A stretch of 64,000 nt of DNA, taken from contig VIRR01000466.1 in NCBI GenBank assembly GCA_008638375.1, positions 248,001-312,000 on the forward strand, written 5' to 3'. Made by a program: the position numbers and the translations under genes. Under the pieces are notes generated by a model. The model ran no database searches. It saw only the letters and a list, made by a program, of their open reading frames with translations, and was not told the DNA's origin. The stretch comes from Nyssa sinensis. Lineage: Eukaryota; Streptophyta; Magnoliopsida; Cornales; Nyssaceae. Every line of letters starts with the position of its first letter. The first letter of the stretch is position 1. Below, piece after piece: positions 9,595 to 23,400 of the stretch.

Positions 9595-12500
9595 TTCTTT
9601 TGGATACTCTAAAATTCTTTGATCGATTCTATGGAGGATTAGGATTTGGGAGATGCTAAATAAATAATGAACATGCACCCACGTTCTACTTTACTTAAAT
9701 CAATCTTAGTCAAAGAAAGTAAATTGTCAAATTTCTTCTTCTTGTTGATTGTTCGAAGTCAACTCTTCTTGCCGTAATCTAAAAACTGAGTTTGTTCCAA
9801 ATCCAGGGGCGTAATATTGCTGATGACATATTATATATTATTTCATTCTTTATTTAGTATTATTTGCAAAAAGGAAGAATTAAAATAATGGGCGCCAATC
9901 TTTTTAATATGCTAACCCGAGAAAATTTTAGAAGCTTATATTTTTAAGTTAGAAATTTCCCTCATTTAAGTTGCACCGAGCCATTTGGTTGACTTTTTTA
10001 ATTTTGATTGGGGTCCGATATTTTTTTTTAAAACTTTTTAAATAGATCAGATATATGAATTAAATGAATTTGATCCATTAATGTTCTAATTTGATTAAAT
10101 ATAACATATATATTATTTTTATATATTAAATTAAAATATTTATTTTAAAATTTTATAATAAAATAAATTTTAAATTATATAAAACTTTTTAAAGTTGAGT
10201 TTATATATTTTAAACTTTCTTTATTATTTACATATTATAACATACTATATATTTTATATACATAATATATATTATAAATAATATTTTATATAATAATATT
10301 ATTATCGAATCAAATCTAATCTTGATAGTTAATAAATTTATATTTGGATTAAGAATTTATAAATCTATTAGAAAATCTAATCTGACAATTTTATTAATAA
10401 ATAGGATTTAAATTACTTTTGATCCGAAATTAAAATCTGATCCGTTTACGGCCTTAAGAGTAGCAAATGTGATCACTTTTGTAAACCATGATTATTAAAG
10501 TCACGATTTGGACGTAAGATTGCAAGACGATTCCATATGGTTAAACTGATCCAAACTATAGAAAATTTGCACGAGTAATAAGATTGTGGTAGGATCATAA
10601 TGGGATCATGCAAGATCGTAGGATCATGACAAAACTATATCAGGATTGAAACAGGATCTTTTTCACTTGTTGAACAAAATATCGCCCAACTTGACTAGTT
10701 ATTTAATAATAAATTTTGACAAGTGTACATTTAACTTTATTTTTTAGCATGAAAGAGTCATAAAAGTTTAGGATAAGTGAACCACGTACTGATGATCAAA
10801 ATTGAATTAGACCAATCTTCTTACTGTCGTGTTGTAATAAATAATAAACATTGCACTCGTTTGATTATTTTTCTTCTTTTTCTCAAGAGTGTGATGAATG
10901 AAAAAAAGAAGAAGAATTTTTTGTTTTTTGTTTCGATTTCATTTTGTAATTTCTTCTCTATTTTCTTTTCTTTTCTTTTTTTATTTCACATGAATTTGAC
11001 TTAGAACATATATGGTATTTGTCAAAAACAAAGTTATATGTTCTAGATTTATTGTAAGATTCTTTATGGTAATTCTCTATCTTAAATTTTTATTTTAGAT
11101 CAAATGTTTTGACCTTTCTGATGGAAGTGATCAGATAATGGGTTTCCTTTCATTTCTCTTCTTTTCTATTTTCAGATCATAGATCTCTTGCATGTTTCCA
11201 TCATTAGAGTTAGATTACATTTGTGTTCCTAACTTTGATATGAAGATATTACCTACTTCTTGTCTTTTTGGTAGTAATAATTTGTTTCTAAGAATTAAAT
11301 AATTTTTAGGTTATTTTCAAGTGCGTTGTCACGAAATCATCTTTACATCGAATTTGAAATATCTCTATTTCAACTAAAAATGGAAGTTTCATTTCTATCA
11401 CAATAAGTGAATCTCAAATATTATAATTTTTTCACACAGTAAAAAAGTGACCCTCATATATTGTGAGAGAAACGGAGACACACTGGACTCGACTTGTTTA
11501 CATCATGGGCGGCACATGAAGTCAGGATTAAAATGATTGAATAGATATTTTTGCTAATGATATCACATCCATACAAACTCATTATTTTTTTGCATGACAG
11601 GATGAATGTCAATACAAAAATTAGCCTTATCTGATATCAACATGGTTACATGACATATAAAAATGGTGCACCATTTTTATATATGATGTGACTCCATTAG
11701 CATTCTGAGTTCCTATTATATATGTTATAAGTATAATTATTATAGAAGTTCAAGCATCTAAATGGTGAAGGTCGCCTTCATTAATTAAGAAATGCAAAGC
11801 GTTTTTCGCACGTCTTCAACGCTTAATTGATCAAGAGGATTCTTTTGCATTTGGAACGCCCTGCAAAAATGTAAAAATGACGCAAATATACGGAGATTAC
11901 TCGTTTAATAAGATAAGAATTTTATAATTTTAAAATTAAAATATTATTAATAAAATAATATAATAATAACTTAATATATTATATTTATAAGTCTAAAAAT
12001 ACTAATTCAAATAGGAGATTATTTACTTCTATTACTAATATGATTAAGAAACTATTTTTATAAAATCAGAAACTATCAATACTAGTCCCAACAAAATTAA
12101 AAAATTACAATATTTCAAAAACTGGTCAAAAGTCGGTTCAAAGTTTTTTTATCTGTATTCGTTGTACATTTCCCATATCGGATCACTTCATATCACTTCA
12201 TATCATCAATGATCCATCACTTGTTGTACATAAAGTTGACGTCTTTTAAAGTAATTTGGTGATAAATCCATAGCTTATACAAATGATTCTACGTTACAGT
12301 TACAATCTTCTCACCCATTTAAGTTCAAACAAGTGGGAAATGGATGTACATTCATTGAACTATTTTCCGAAAAATAACAATAGCAAGTAAGCTAAAAGTA
12401 TACTATAAGTCTAATGATGAGCGCCCACAGACAGGTTTGACATAGTTCACATGCAAAGTTAATAAAATATTCTCTAGTGGGTCGGTGACGATTTGTCCTT

Positions 12501-12750
12501 TCAATCATGGACGAGGTTAGAAATTTAAGTTAGAAAGAATAAAAAAAAACTTTAATATTTGATCATAAATTTAAAAATTAAACAAGTATAAAAAAATTAA
12601 TATTAATAGATAATATTTTTTATAAGTAACTAAATTTATTGGTATAAATGAATTTATAAATTAGGCAAGATGATCAATTAAAGAAAAAAACACTTCAAAA
12701 ATTTCAATCAGTACAAAAAGAATTCAAGAAATTGATAAAAATCTTATTAA
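9595..12750. other. Intergenic, gene-poor
   Basis: No supportable gene on either strand. The sequence is AT-rich. Notable pieces are a 28-bp perfect palindrome at 11655-11682 and short ATCATG/GGATCAT-rich phrases near 10480-10660. The open frames here are short and without recognisable domains. Confidence 0.5.
11655..11682. repeat. Perfect 28-bp palindrome
   Basis: Two 14-base arms centred on TGGTGCACCA, with no spacer and no mismatch. It could form a hairpin or cruciform. No transposon ends were found around it. Confidence 0.9.
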
Positions 12751-12947
12751 AAGATCAAATTAAAATTAACCAACTTGGGTTAGCCTAGTTGGTCACTATG
12801 TCCTCCTCATTAGGAGGAAGTCGTGGGTTCAAGTCCCACTCTCCAGTTAGGAGATGTGAGCATTATTTCTACCGAACCTGATTTGTGTGTTTAGAACCTA
12901 TATTTGAGAGGTTTCCATATAAAAAAAAAAGATCAAATTAAAATTAA
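12751..12947 (+). mobile_element. tRNA-derived SINE with 19-bp target-site duplication
   Basis: The element body is 12770-12928. It has a tRNA-like head with A box TAGCCTAGTTGG (12781-12792) and B box GGTTCAAGTCC (12826-12836). A short unrelated body and an A tail follow (12921-12930, the last two As shared with the right repeat). It is flanked by an exact direct repeat AAGATCAAATTAAAATTAA at 12751-12769 and 12929-12947, the target-site duplication of a LINE-mobilised insertion. The perfect repeats suggest a fairly recent event. It encodes no protein. The family name is unknown to me. Confidence 0.9.
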
Positions 12948-14794
12948 GATAAATGCAAAGTGTGAAATATTTTTAAATCTAGGAGGCAAAAGCTTAAATT
13001 AAATTAAAAGGTTATGTTTAATTATTTTTAAATATATATATATAATTCAAATAAATGAAAAAGTGAGTGCGGACAGTTGCCCCTGGGCATGGACTGGCCT
13101 CGTCTTTATTTTTAATGACACTCTGTATTATGATTTATTAAAAAGAATAAATCATATTACAAATAATAAAGTATCATTAAAATAATATATTGTTACATCA
13201 TTGCACGAGTCTCATTCAAAAAAAAATTCTAAAATAAATAAATTATATCACACATAAAATATCATTTAAAAGACACATTAACACCTCAGTGTATCATATC
13301 CATATTCAAGAATTTTTTCCAAGTTATTGCAATATCAAATATTATCCACTAGCTCGACAGGGAAGCTTCCCAGGGCTATAATTAAGTTGGCCCTTTTGTC
13401 TAAGCTCACAGTGAGGTCGGCCTATCAAGCTGTTGGCTAGCATACTAATAGGATTATCACCCACCAGTGTTAATCATAAAAATAAAAAATAAAAAAAAAG
13501 GACCTCTATTTTTTTCTCATAAAACAATTAATTAAAGAATCAAACTCATTTTTTAAATCCTGATCTTATCTTAATTAATAAGGTCTGCCCTTTAACTAAT
13601 GGGAATAAGTAGAGATCGCAACCAAATAATGAACCTTTTTTTTCAATCTTATCTCAAAAATAAGTTATTTCCTTGTTTAAATTTTCTGACGAGTGGGAGC
13701 AGGTCTCTATCAAGATACTTATTTTTTTATTAAATTAATTATAATTAACACATTTCTAATAAGACAATAAATGTATTAAAATAAGAATATGTAACTTAAT
13801 AGAAAAATTAGAATAATATTGTTTTTGTATTAACTCTATTAAGTTTATCTAAATTTTTAATAAGAGAGTAAAAATTATCATTATAAATATTAATTATATA
13901 TCATAAACTTCTTTTATTATTTTACTTTATATAATTAGGATGGGTGGGGTGCCTTCACTCTAATCTCCCCTCAAATTCTAATAAAATTAACATAATTTTA
14001 CTCAAATCTGTTTTATTAAAGATAAGATAGACGAGTTTTCAATAATTTGAATTAAATTGTCATCTATACCGCTGATTGAGAAGTCCAACCTCTCTCTCCC
14101 CTCCTTGTAAATTGATCTATGATACACTTATCATTGCAAGGTTCTTATCTTTATAGACCACTCCAATACAAAAATTATAAACCTTTTGATTTCCATTACA
14201 ATTTTTAAAAAAAAAAAAATTTGATTATTCACCTTTTTCATGACATTTTTATGATGGAAAATTTTTAAATTGGACTGATAGTAATGTGATAATGTGTCAT
14301 TTTAATAGAATTTTTATATGTGTAATATGTTTCACCGATTTTAGTGAGATATAATACATTTAACTGAGTGACATTAGAAAAATACATTGTCACATGTCGT
14401 AATATATCCATCAAAAAATATCTCTCTAACGAGGGCCATGACCTCTTGCTATAGGCCTAAAAAAAGGAGTTAATTGGCCATTAGTCCCTTCAAAAGATGT
14501 TTAATTATTATGAAGTCCAGGCCTTTTTCCTTTTTTAGGTGAAGGACAATTAATTTATGTTTTTTAAGTTGAGATTCATTTTTGATAAGATGACACTAAG
14601 ACTTTTTCATATATGACAATAATACCCTTAAAATATTTAACCCCACACACGCACAACATTCTTCCTCAATTTTTGTGGGTCCCACCATCCTATTCTGCTT
14701 CTCTTTTCTAACCAAACGAAGCCTTATAGTCTGTGGATCCCACGATACAAGAAAAACTCTAGTCGAAATCAACGGAGAGAGAAAAAGCATGTTA

Positions 14795-14841
<47 letters not shown>

Positions 14842-17626
14842 ACTTTCTGCTTTCTTTTCTTTACTATGACGGTAACAAGTGAACTATGTTTTCCCTTTCC
14901 AAATTTGATATAATCAAAACTCATAAAAGTCAGTAAGTAAGTATTACAGGAACAACTGGTAAGATTCATTTCCCACTCTTTCTTAAATTTTTGTTTTTTG
15001 ATTTTTGAGTCAAAACAATAAAAATGGAAGCAGTCTCAGTGACCTCGTTGGTTAATTTCCATCTGTTGCCTAGTATAACTAATTGGATTAGGCACCTTTT
15101 GATTCCAACTTTGAGCTCTAGTTTATGAATGTCATTATTGGTGCTCAAAGTTTTGATATGCAAGAGACAAGTGCATGAATGCACTTTACTAGTCAAATGA
15201 GTGGGTTTTGTCCACTTGCATCACTGTTCTCATGCCAAATTCTTTGTGGCCTTGTTGTTTCAAAATCTATATCAATTTCCAATGAATTTATCCTAAAAAT
15301 GTAACTTTACAAAATATATATATTCTAATTTTCTTATAAGAATATAATAAAAAATGGCACAAGCTAGGTGCATCTTGATGGTCTATTTAACAAACACGAT
15401 ATGATGAAACAGTGAGAAATGTGCAAATTTTTACACTTTTGTGATAGTATAAATTTTTATACTATTCACAACTTGTAGGTTTTTTTATCACTTATTCTTT
15501 AAATACCTTTTTTTAAAACAAATTTTTACAATCTTGAAAGTCAATCTTATGCATCCAACATATGGCTAAAAACTCAATAAAACTAATAACAATTAATAGT
15601 TTTATTGATTTTTATGAAACTGTAAAATTTTACACTTTCGTTGGAAGATTTTTCACTAAAAAAGTATATAATTTTTACACTTTCGTTGAGACGAGATTTT
15701 ACAGTTTTAGAGTTCTTTTTTTGAGTTTTTTGGACTAAGATCCTTGGGTTTTGCACTTTATTATTCCAAAGGACATGGGCGTAATGTGTTTAACGTGAAG
15801 GACAGATCATGCGGCGAATTTACTGTGTAGTCCCATGCGTAGATGTGGCAGGTTGTGAATTCTTTTTAATGATAATTCTGTCTTACTTTGCAATTGTTTA
15901 AATTTTTACACATTTTACAACTAGTGAGTTTTTAATCACCCATGCTTTAAACATTATTTTTTGACAGATTTTCACAACCTTGAAAATCAGTACATCTAAT
16001 ATGTGGATAAAAGTTCTAAAAAACTATTAACAATTGCTAATTTTCTCAATTTTTAATAAAAGTGTAAATTTTTACTCCTTTGTTGGATAGTAGTTTTTTT
16101 AGTGCAAATGTATAAAATTTACACTTTTCCTTCTTTTTGGTTTTTTATTTTTTTAGATTTTCATATTTAACGTGGATCTTGTTTGATAGATCTCGATGTG
16201 TAGAATCTAAATATATAAATTTTATAAAAAATAGATTTCTAAATTGAAAGTTATTGAATTTTAAAATTTGCCAAAAAACTTAGAAGGAGCTCCCAAATTT
16301 CACTGAAGTTTTTCCGCTGTCAGTCCTTCTTTTGTAATGTAAGGGGTATTTTTTGTACAAACATTTTTATTGGAGTTAATGGTATACTTAAATTAGTCTT
16401 GGACATTAGAATAATTAAGTTAATCTCTAGAACTTTTGATGGAATGACACTAAAAGAAGCTGAAACCAATTAGGATTTTCTCTCGTCAGATCCATGACTG
16501 ATGTACTCATGAGTGTTGTTATTTTTATTTTAAATTTTTATTAAAAATGTCTTAAGTGTTAATGTATTAATATTGTATTAATTTTATATTACATTATTAT
16601 GACTAATACAATATTATCATTAATGTGTAAAATACTTTTGATAAGACTAAATTATAAAAATAATTTTATTCTATACTTGCGACCTCCTCACTACGACAAC
16701 ATCCAACACCACCCAATCAAAAACCCAAAGTCAATGTAACAGAGTACCCTTTTCTCATTCACTACATCAATATACTTTTGGTTTTAAAAACATATTTTTG
16801 TTGCTTATAAAGTAGACAATGAATTACCAAAAAATAAACAAAGACGTCATGTGTGCCAATTTGATCATGAAACAGTAAATGTGTCTATTCTCCAACACTT
16901 ATATCAGGTTTCACGAGAACGGGTTTAATGAATTAAATGAAATATTCATGACGATTTCACCATGGATCTCCTCATGACAGTTCAAATGGGCACAATCACC
17001 ACGGGTTCTCCTCAAGTTCAGAGCGGTGACTATGGAATCGGATGTGGCTGCGTAGTGAAGGGCATTGAGGACGGGTTTGGGTAGCGAGGAGTTAGAGGTA
17101 CGGTGGTGGAGTGTGCGACGCTGGTGGTTGTGGTTGGATTTATGGGTTGAGGCGGTGGATCTGTGGCTATGGTGGCCGGATCTCTTCATCCACTAGATGC
17201 AAATACAAACTGAAGGATTTCAATGATCCGACAGTTTCGTCTGTGCTAGTGGGCGGCGTGATGGGAGGAGAAGTGGTGGTGGTGTCATGGGTGGTGATGG
17301 GCCGAGGGAAGGGGAGGCGAGGGGTGGTGGACGGAAGGAAAAGGAGGGATATTGTTGCGGTGCTGCCGATGGTTGGGTTTAATAATTTTAGAGGGAGTTG
17401 AATTTTTTTTAGAGAGAGAGTGATGAAAAACGTGGGGGGAGAGAGAGTGGAGAGTGTGAGGATGTGACGTGGCTTGCCACGTCCCACTACAATGTAAGTG
17501 GGGATAAAAAATGGGGAAATGTTTGTTTTTTTCGGTGTAATGTGATGCAGCATCTTCCTCCTCCCTCCTTATTTAACGCCAACATCAGCACTCGTACTCT
17601 ACAACACCAACAGGAGCTCCAGCCAA
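12948..17626. other. Intergenic and promoter region upstream of the TauE gene
   Basis: Mostly AT-rich repeat DNA. Contains a CT tract running into a TA tract (about 14795-14841) and two diverged copies of a unit with TTTACACTTT motifs (about 15420-15725 and 15890-16145). A GC-richer stretch at 16911-17553 has two overlapping minus-strand open frames (92 and 128 codons), rich in Pro, Thr, Ser and His. I do not recognise them. A TATA-like TATTTAA near 17570 precedes the TauE start. Confidence 0.5.
15421..16145. repeat. Diverged direct duplication with TTTACACTTT motifs
   Basis: Two blocks about 470 bp apart share phrases in the same order. These include a TTTTTACA motif, 'ttttatcac/tttaatcac', 'caatcttgaaagtcaa/caaccttgaaaatca', 'aataacaatt/attaacaatt' and a final 'TTTTTTACACTTT'-like motif. 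They look like old copies of one repeat. A shorter relative is near 3118-3215. Confidence 0.6.
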
Positions 17627-20099
17627 ATGATGACTCACACTTCTTTGACATGGGTAATCCTCTTCCTCTTCCTCATCATCCTGACCACCATCAACCATTC
17701 CCATGCAAAACAAGCACATCCCATCTCAGAAATTCTCACAATTCATCAATGGTGGACTCACAACACAAAATTATCAGAAACCCAACTGAAATTAACGGTC
17801 CCTTTTGTGCTAGCAGGAGTCCTATGTTTCATAGCTGCCACCATATCTAGTGCAGGTGGAATTGGTGGTGGTGGGTTGTTTATTCCCATCCTCACTATAG
17901 TAGCTGGTTTAGACCTCAAAACAGCCTCCAGTTTTTCAGCTTTTATGGTCACAGGAGGATCAATTGCCAATGTTGTGTTCAACATGTTCATCACAAGCAA
18001 GAAATTTGGTGGCAAGACATTAATTGACTATGATATAGCACTTTTATCACAGCCATGCATGTTGCTGGGAGTGAGTATTGGAGTTATCTGCAACCTTGTG
18101 TTCCCAGAATGGTTTATCACAATACTGTTTGCAGTTTTTCTTGCTTGGTCAACCTTTAAGACATGTAAAACAGGGGTTTTGTTTTGGAATTTGGAATCAG
18201 AAGAAGTGAGGAGATATGGGTGTGGAAGATTGGAAAATGGGGTGGTGAGAGATGAGATTTGTGATGGAAGTGAAGGGGTCCAGTCCCCCAGATCAAGCAT
18301 CAAAGAGCCTCTGTTGGGTGGGGAAGAAAAATTCAAATTTAGCATTCCATGGATGAAATTGGGTGTATTGATTATGATATGGTTTTCCTTCCTTGCTCTG
18401 TATCTTCTTCGTGGAAATAGATATGGACAGGTATGTATGCTTTTCTTCTCATCCTCGTGTGCTATATTCATCTTTCATGTTTCCTAAATAATAAAATTGA
18501 CGTATAACATGTGCCGGAAGACTTCATGGAGAAAAGGAATTACATATTAAAACTAAATTATCCTGTGAAAGTGATTAATAAACTTTTCGAGTCAATCACC
18601 TCAACATATTCATATCCTAGATTGCTATATTTTGACTCGAGATAGTAACATATTTTGACTCGAGACAGCCTAAAGGTTCACACAACTAATTTGTTGTGGC
18701 TATAGTAAATTTCAGTCAAATTCCATTATTTAAGCCTTTAATTACATATTATTATTATTTTTGAAAAGTTTTATTTTTACAATTACTTCCCCTAGTAAAC
18801 TCTTTTTGATTTTCGATTTGTTTTTATTTTCTACTTTATGAATTCAATTGTAAAAAATCTCAAATTTGTTTTGATTCCAATTTCTCTCTGTTCCCACTTT
18901 TATTAGAATTAGCATAGGAATTGTGTCTTTCCAATCGAAATAATAGTTAGTTTGAACATCCAAATTGGGAAATTAGAATGGTTAAAGTCGGATGACAACA
19001 ACTGATACCACTCCAATCCCAATATCCACTGATAAACCCCAAGACACCCCAATATCTATCCAGTGTGGGATTCCGTGACAACGATCCACCTGCTGATCAT
19101 TTCAATTAGATTATAAGTAAAATCACATCCATTCAATCTATAACATATGTTGTGAACTTCCCTTCCTAAAAGTATATAAATAGTGCAAAGCAATCACCAA
19201 AGAAAAAAATATTAATGAGCATCATTGAAAGGATAACTAGTTTAGATCCTTCAAATAAAGGGAAAGATGGAAAGAAAATGAAAAGATTAAAACTCTAGTG
19301 TTATATTTTCCCATAGTAATTCTATTTCTGTACTCCACGATTCCAATTACAAGGTGATGGTCCTCAATGCTTGCATTCCAAAGCACTTGGTATACAAGTA
19401 TGTGACATTTCAAAGTGAATGCAGAGTACGATACCAGTAGAGCCTTGTGGGGTAGGATATTGGATTATCTCAGCATTTCAAATTCCTCTTGCTATAATTT
19501 TTACTACATGGATCCTACATAGAAGTACGAGCCTTCGAGGTCAAGTTTCCAACCAACAGGTGCTTAATGAAGCATAACTACAATCATTTATCTTCATTTC
19601 TTGTACATCTAAATGTTAACGCTTGAATTCTTTGTGACAGGAAAATGCAGAGCAAACTAGAAGGGGACCATCTAACAAGCTAATTTTCCCAGTAATGGCA
19701 CTATTAGCAGGGATTTTGGGTGGAGTTTTTGGAATTGGAGGTGGAATGCTTATAAGCCCACTTCTTCTTCAAGTTGACATGGCACCTGAAGTAACAGCGG
19801 CAACCTGTTCGTTAATGGTTTTCTTCTCATCTACAATGTCGGCAATTCAGTACTTACTGTTGGGCATGGAGCACACAGATGTTGCCCTCATCTTCGCAAC
19901 AATTTGTCTTGTCGCCTCACTTGTTGGTTTGATGGTAGTTCAGAGGGCCATAGAAAAACACGGCAGAGCCTCCCTCATTGTCTTCTCTGTTAGTACGGTT
20001 ATGGCTTTGAGTACTGTTCTGATAACCAGCTTTGGAGCTCTGGATGTATGGAGGGATTATACAAGCGGGAAATACATGGGTTTCAAACAGCCCTGTTAA
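17627..20099 (+). CDS. Sulfite exporter TauE/SafE family membrane protein
   Basis: Two exons, 17627-18430 and 19641-20099, with a GACAG/GTATGT donor and TGACAG acceptor, encode about 420 residues, close to the usual plant size. A hydrophobic signal or anchor lies at residues 5-25. The two half-repeats of the family are clear. The N-terminal one has AGGIGGGGLFIPILTIVAGL near residue 80 and the C-terminal one has GVFGIGGGMLISPLLLQVD. Each is followed by an (S/A)(A/S)F or TAATCSLMVF-type helix. A soluble loop with DGSEGVQSPRSSIKEPLL separates the halves. The family moves sulfur-containing or organic anions across membranes; the substrate here cannot be told from sequence. The protein ends shortly after its last helices. 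It lies tail to tail with the bHLH gene, 399 bp apart. Confidence 0.92.
18431..19640 (+). other. Intron of the TauE gene
   Basis: A 1.2-kb GT..AG phase-0 intron. AT-rich, with no gene or recognisable element inside. Confidence 0.85.
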
Positions 20100-20498
20100 A
20101 GACAATTTTTGTAGATCTCTTGATGTTTTGTCCATGCTTTCTGAATGAGTTGGATTTTTAGTCTTCACAAATTTCCTTTAGCTTTCAATTTTGTGTTCCT
20201 ACCGTGTAAATGAAACTTGAAAAACAAGTGCCTTCTGAAACAAATGAATAAGTCAAAATGAAACTGAAAAAAGTTCGATAATAAAGATAAATTACTATAT
20301 TTGGTTAGAAAAATTACAAGTAACCACAGCAATCAAAGGAAATTCTCAATTTCCCAACATCAATCATCTGCCTAATCCCATAAACTTCACGAAAGAATGT
20401 CAACAAACTCATCATGATGGAAAAAATAGGGATAAACGAAGTTGAAAAGAAACAGTTGTTCTCGGGGAATGCAGGCCCCACCCACTAAGGCTGCCAAT
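20100..20498. other. Convergent 3' intergenic spacer
   Basis: 399 bp between the stop codons of the TauE gene (+) and the bHLH gene (-). It must hold both 3' untranslated regions and terminators. AATAAA-like signals are present, e.g. near 20278 on the plus strand. Confidence 0.6.
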
Positions 20499-23400
20499 TT
20501 AAGCAACGGGAGGGCGAAGAACATGATCCTGTGAAGTATCGACTGAAGCAGGTGGCATGAATTGCCACATGGAAACTCCAGGGTAGCCAATGAATGGCAC
20601 CAGCTTGCCCCCAACAACCTGGCCAGGAGCGGCAAATGGAGCATGGATTGCAGAAGGGTGTGGCAAGAAGCCTCGTTGACTGCTCAAGGCTTTCACTTGC
20701 TGCTCGAGTTTCTCTTTCTCTGCCTTTAGCTTCTGCTTCTCATCACGAAGTTCATTTTTCTCAGCCTACAAAACAAAATTCTCCTCAACTTAAAAAACAG
20801 GAATAAGATGTGTATACACTATAGTTATAAAACCAAATCGGAGAATGACTTAGAAAAGGTGGCGGCGGTTCACGGTTCAACCAGTAGTTTATTAATACAT
20901 GTATTGGTTAGCTAATTAACACTTTATATAGATATATATTAAACTTTGCATAAAAGTTATCATATCTGAAAGTTTGTTTAGTGGTTAAGGAAGGAATCCA
21001 TTGTCCCAGAAACCTGGGTTCAACTCTCCTAAGCCTCAATTTCGCAACTCAACAGGCCAATCTAGTCCGGTTATGACAACTAAGGTATGCACATTCTTTA
21101 GCACAGGAATATCATCAGCATGCAGGTATGCATAAATTCCGAGCCTTTTTTTTTCACTGGGTCAATTTCAAACATGAGTTGCTTCCTCCTACCAACTTCT
21201 AGAGGAAGAAAAATTGAAATAAAAAACCAGGCGCACCTTCAATTCGTTAATCTTCTCCTGCAAACTCTCCGATGAATCCTTCAGCTTCTGGGCATCATCC
21301 CTTAACTGAGTCACCATTCGAACAGCATCACTCAATATAACAGTCTTGTCCATTTTGGGCGGCCTTCCAGGCTCCAGGATAGAACTTAATTCTTGAAACC
21401 TTCAGCAATACAAAAGTCAACACAACACAAACACAGAGACACATGCAAGCTCGCACACACACGCACACACACACAAAGAGAGAGAGAGAGAGAGGTAATA
21501 CCTGTCATTTAGCCTATCCCTCCGCATTTTCTCCCTACATGCTTTGGAATCAGATGAACCGCATGATCCAGACCTCAACCTATAACACAATTTAAGATAA
21601 TATCATGGCATAAAGAAAACAAAAATGGTGAGGTAGGGAGCTAGTATCAAATAAAGATTCAATATTACAAATCAAAATTACTACAACAAATTCAATTAAA
21701 AATTGGGACTAAGAGCAAGACATATAAATCCCCTATCAGAAACCCAGAGAATGCAAAGTAGTAGTGAAGGATGTACAAACAGCACTTTACTTTCACAAAC
21801 TATAGCAGAACCACTAAAGAGAAAAATAAATAAATACCTCTTTCGGGAGCCAGATTCCTTAATATCATCTGAATTCCCAAATGTGTTGTCAAATTTTGCA
21901 CTGTGAACATGACAATTAAAAACATGAGATGCTAATAAGCAGAAATCTTGCTCAAGACTGACTCGGGAAAAGCTGTTGATTAAATTATAATAAACAGAGC
22001 AAAGGAAGAAAAAAAAAAATAGGATGGAAAAAAACGCAGATAAAATAAGTGCCTTCCTAAAATTCAATATCCCTATATTCATGTAGGAAGGCCCACAAAC
22101 TTGAGAAATACAATTCTCTAACTGCATTTTAACTGAACAAGAATGAGATAGCCTCCACAAAAGGTTCTCTCTCTCTCTCTCTCTCAGAACAAGTAAACGT
22201 CCAAAAGCGGTAAATTAACAAATCACCTCCTTAAAAAGACTGCACTCACAAATTTTTTTCAGCAAACAAAGTTTGTCCAAAATTGCTAACTCTTTGGGTT
22301 CTACATTATTTGGAAACATCCTAACTAGAAATTCAATTGAACCATTTAAATCACAATTGTTTGCAATAAGATAATAAAATTATTGCAATTTGAAATTGAC
22401 ACTAAAGCTTTAAACGATATGGTTGATGTCCCCCATGGTGTCTAGAGCATCACCAACCTACAGAGTCAGAACATTTTGCTGTACCAACAAGCCTCGGATG
22501 GTTACTGCTATTTGCCACTTTTGTATCTAAGCACCGTTTTCTAGTCTTTGTAGCATCCTAGATACAATCAAACAATGGATGACTTGAGTCACTATAAAAT
22601 TATGTACCACATGCTATCACTAACTCATAAAACACAACATAAAAAGTAGTAATCGACACTCCGATAAGATGACATTTCTTAAACCTATTAAGGATTTTGT
22701 TGTCATAAATTGAATATTTATGCTTCAAATTTTGAGATACTTCTGGCCATCATTTGTCCCCAAACCAAAAGATATCCCACCACTGAGATATTTAATTTAT
22801 CCTATTGTTATGTTACATACACATTAATGGACAAAGTTTGGTTGTTGGGAAGTAGTAAGGACAGGTCTTAAATACTGGTGAAAAATTGCATTATAGGCTC
22901 GTAAGATGACAAGCTACTCAAGTTTGGCTTGTGATTGGCTCACTCAAGAAAGCTCATGAAATAAATAAGCAGAGCTTGATTGTAATTTGATTAATTTACT
23001 GAGTTTTCCTCAAACTTTATAAGCTAATAAGCATCATAAACTATATAACAATCCAAAGCTACTTGAGCACGGTTCAAGATAGGCTCGAGTAGAAGCACAA
23101 CTGTGAGATAAATGAGCCGAGCTTAACTTTATTTCAAAATTAATTTTTCAAACTGAGCTTGAGAAACCCACTACTCAGCTGGACTTAGCTTGTAGACAGC
23201 CCTATAATATTGCAAGTTTAAACACCCAAATTTGGTATAATCCTATCAATAACTTCCCAGAACTGATATATCATAATTCACTGTTATCTTAACAGTCACC
23301 ATCAGCATCACAAGGTCATCTTAGATACAGTCACTCGGGGCTATTGTTGCTACTATCTAAATAGCGAACATTAGCACCAGGCATTGCATTAGTGAAATAC

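Noticed and set aside
17464..17850. 128-codon plus-strand frame overlapping the TauE start
   Set aside because: It is another frame over the 5' UTR and signal peptide; the TauE frame has the family motifs.
21696..22160. 154-codon minus-strand frame
   Set aside because: It spans bHLH exon 2 and its flanking introns; the donor and acceptor sites and protein family explain the coding part.
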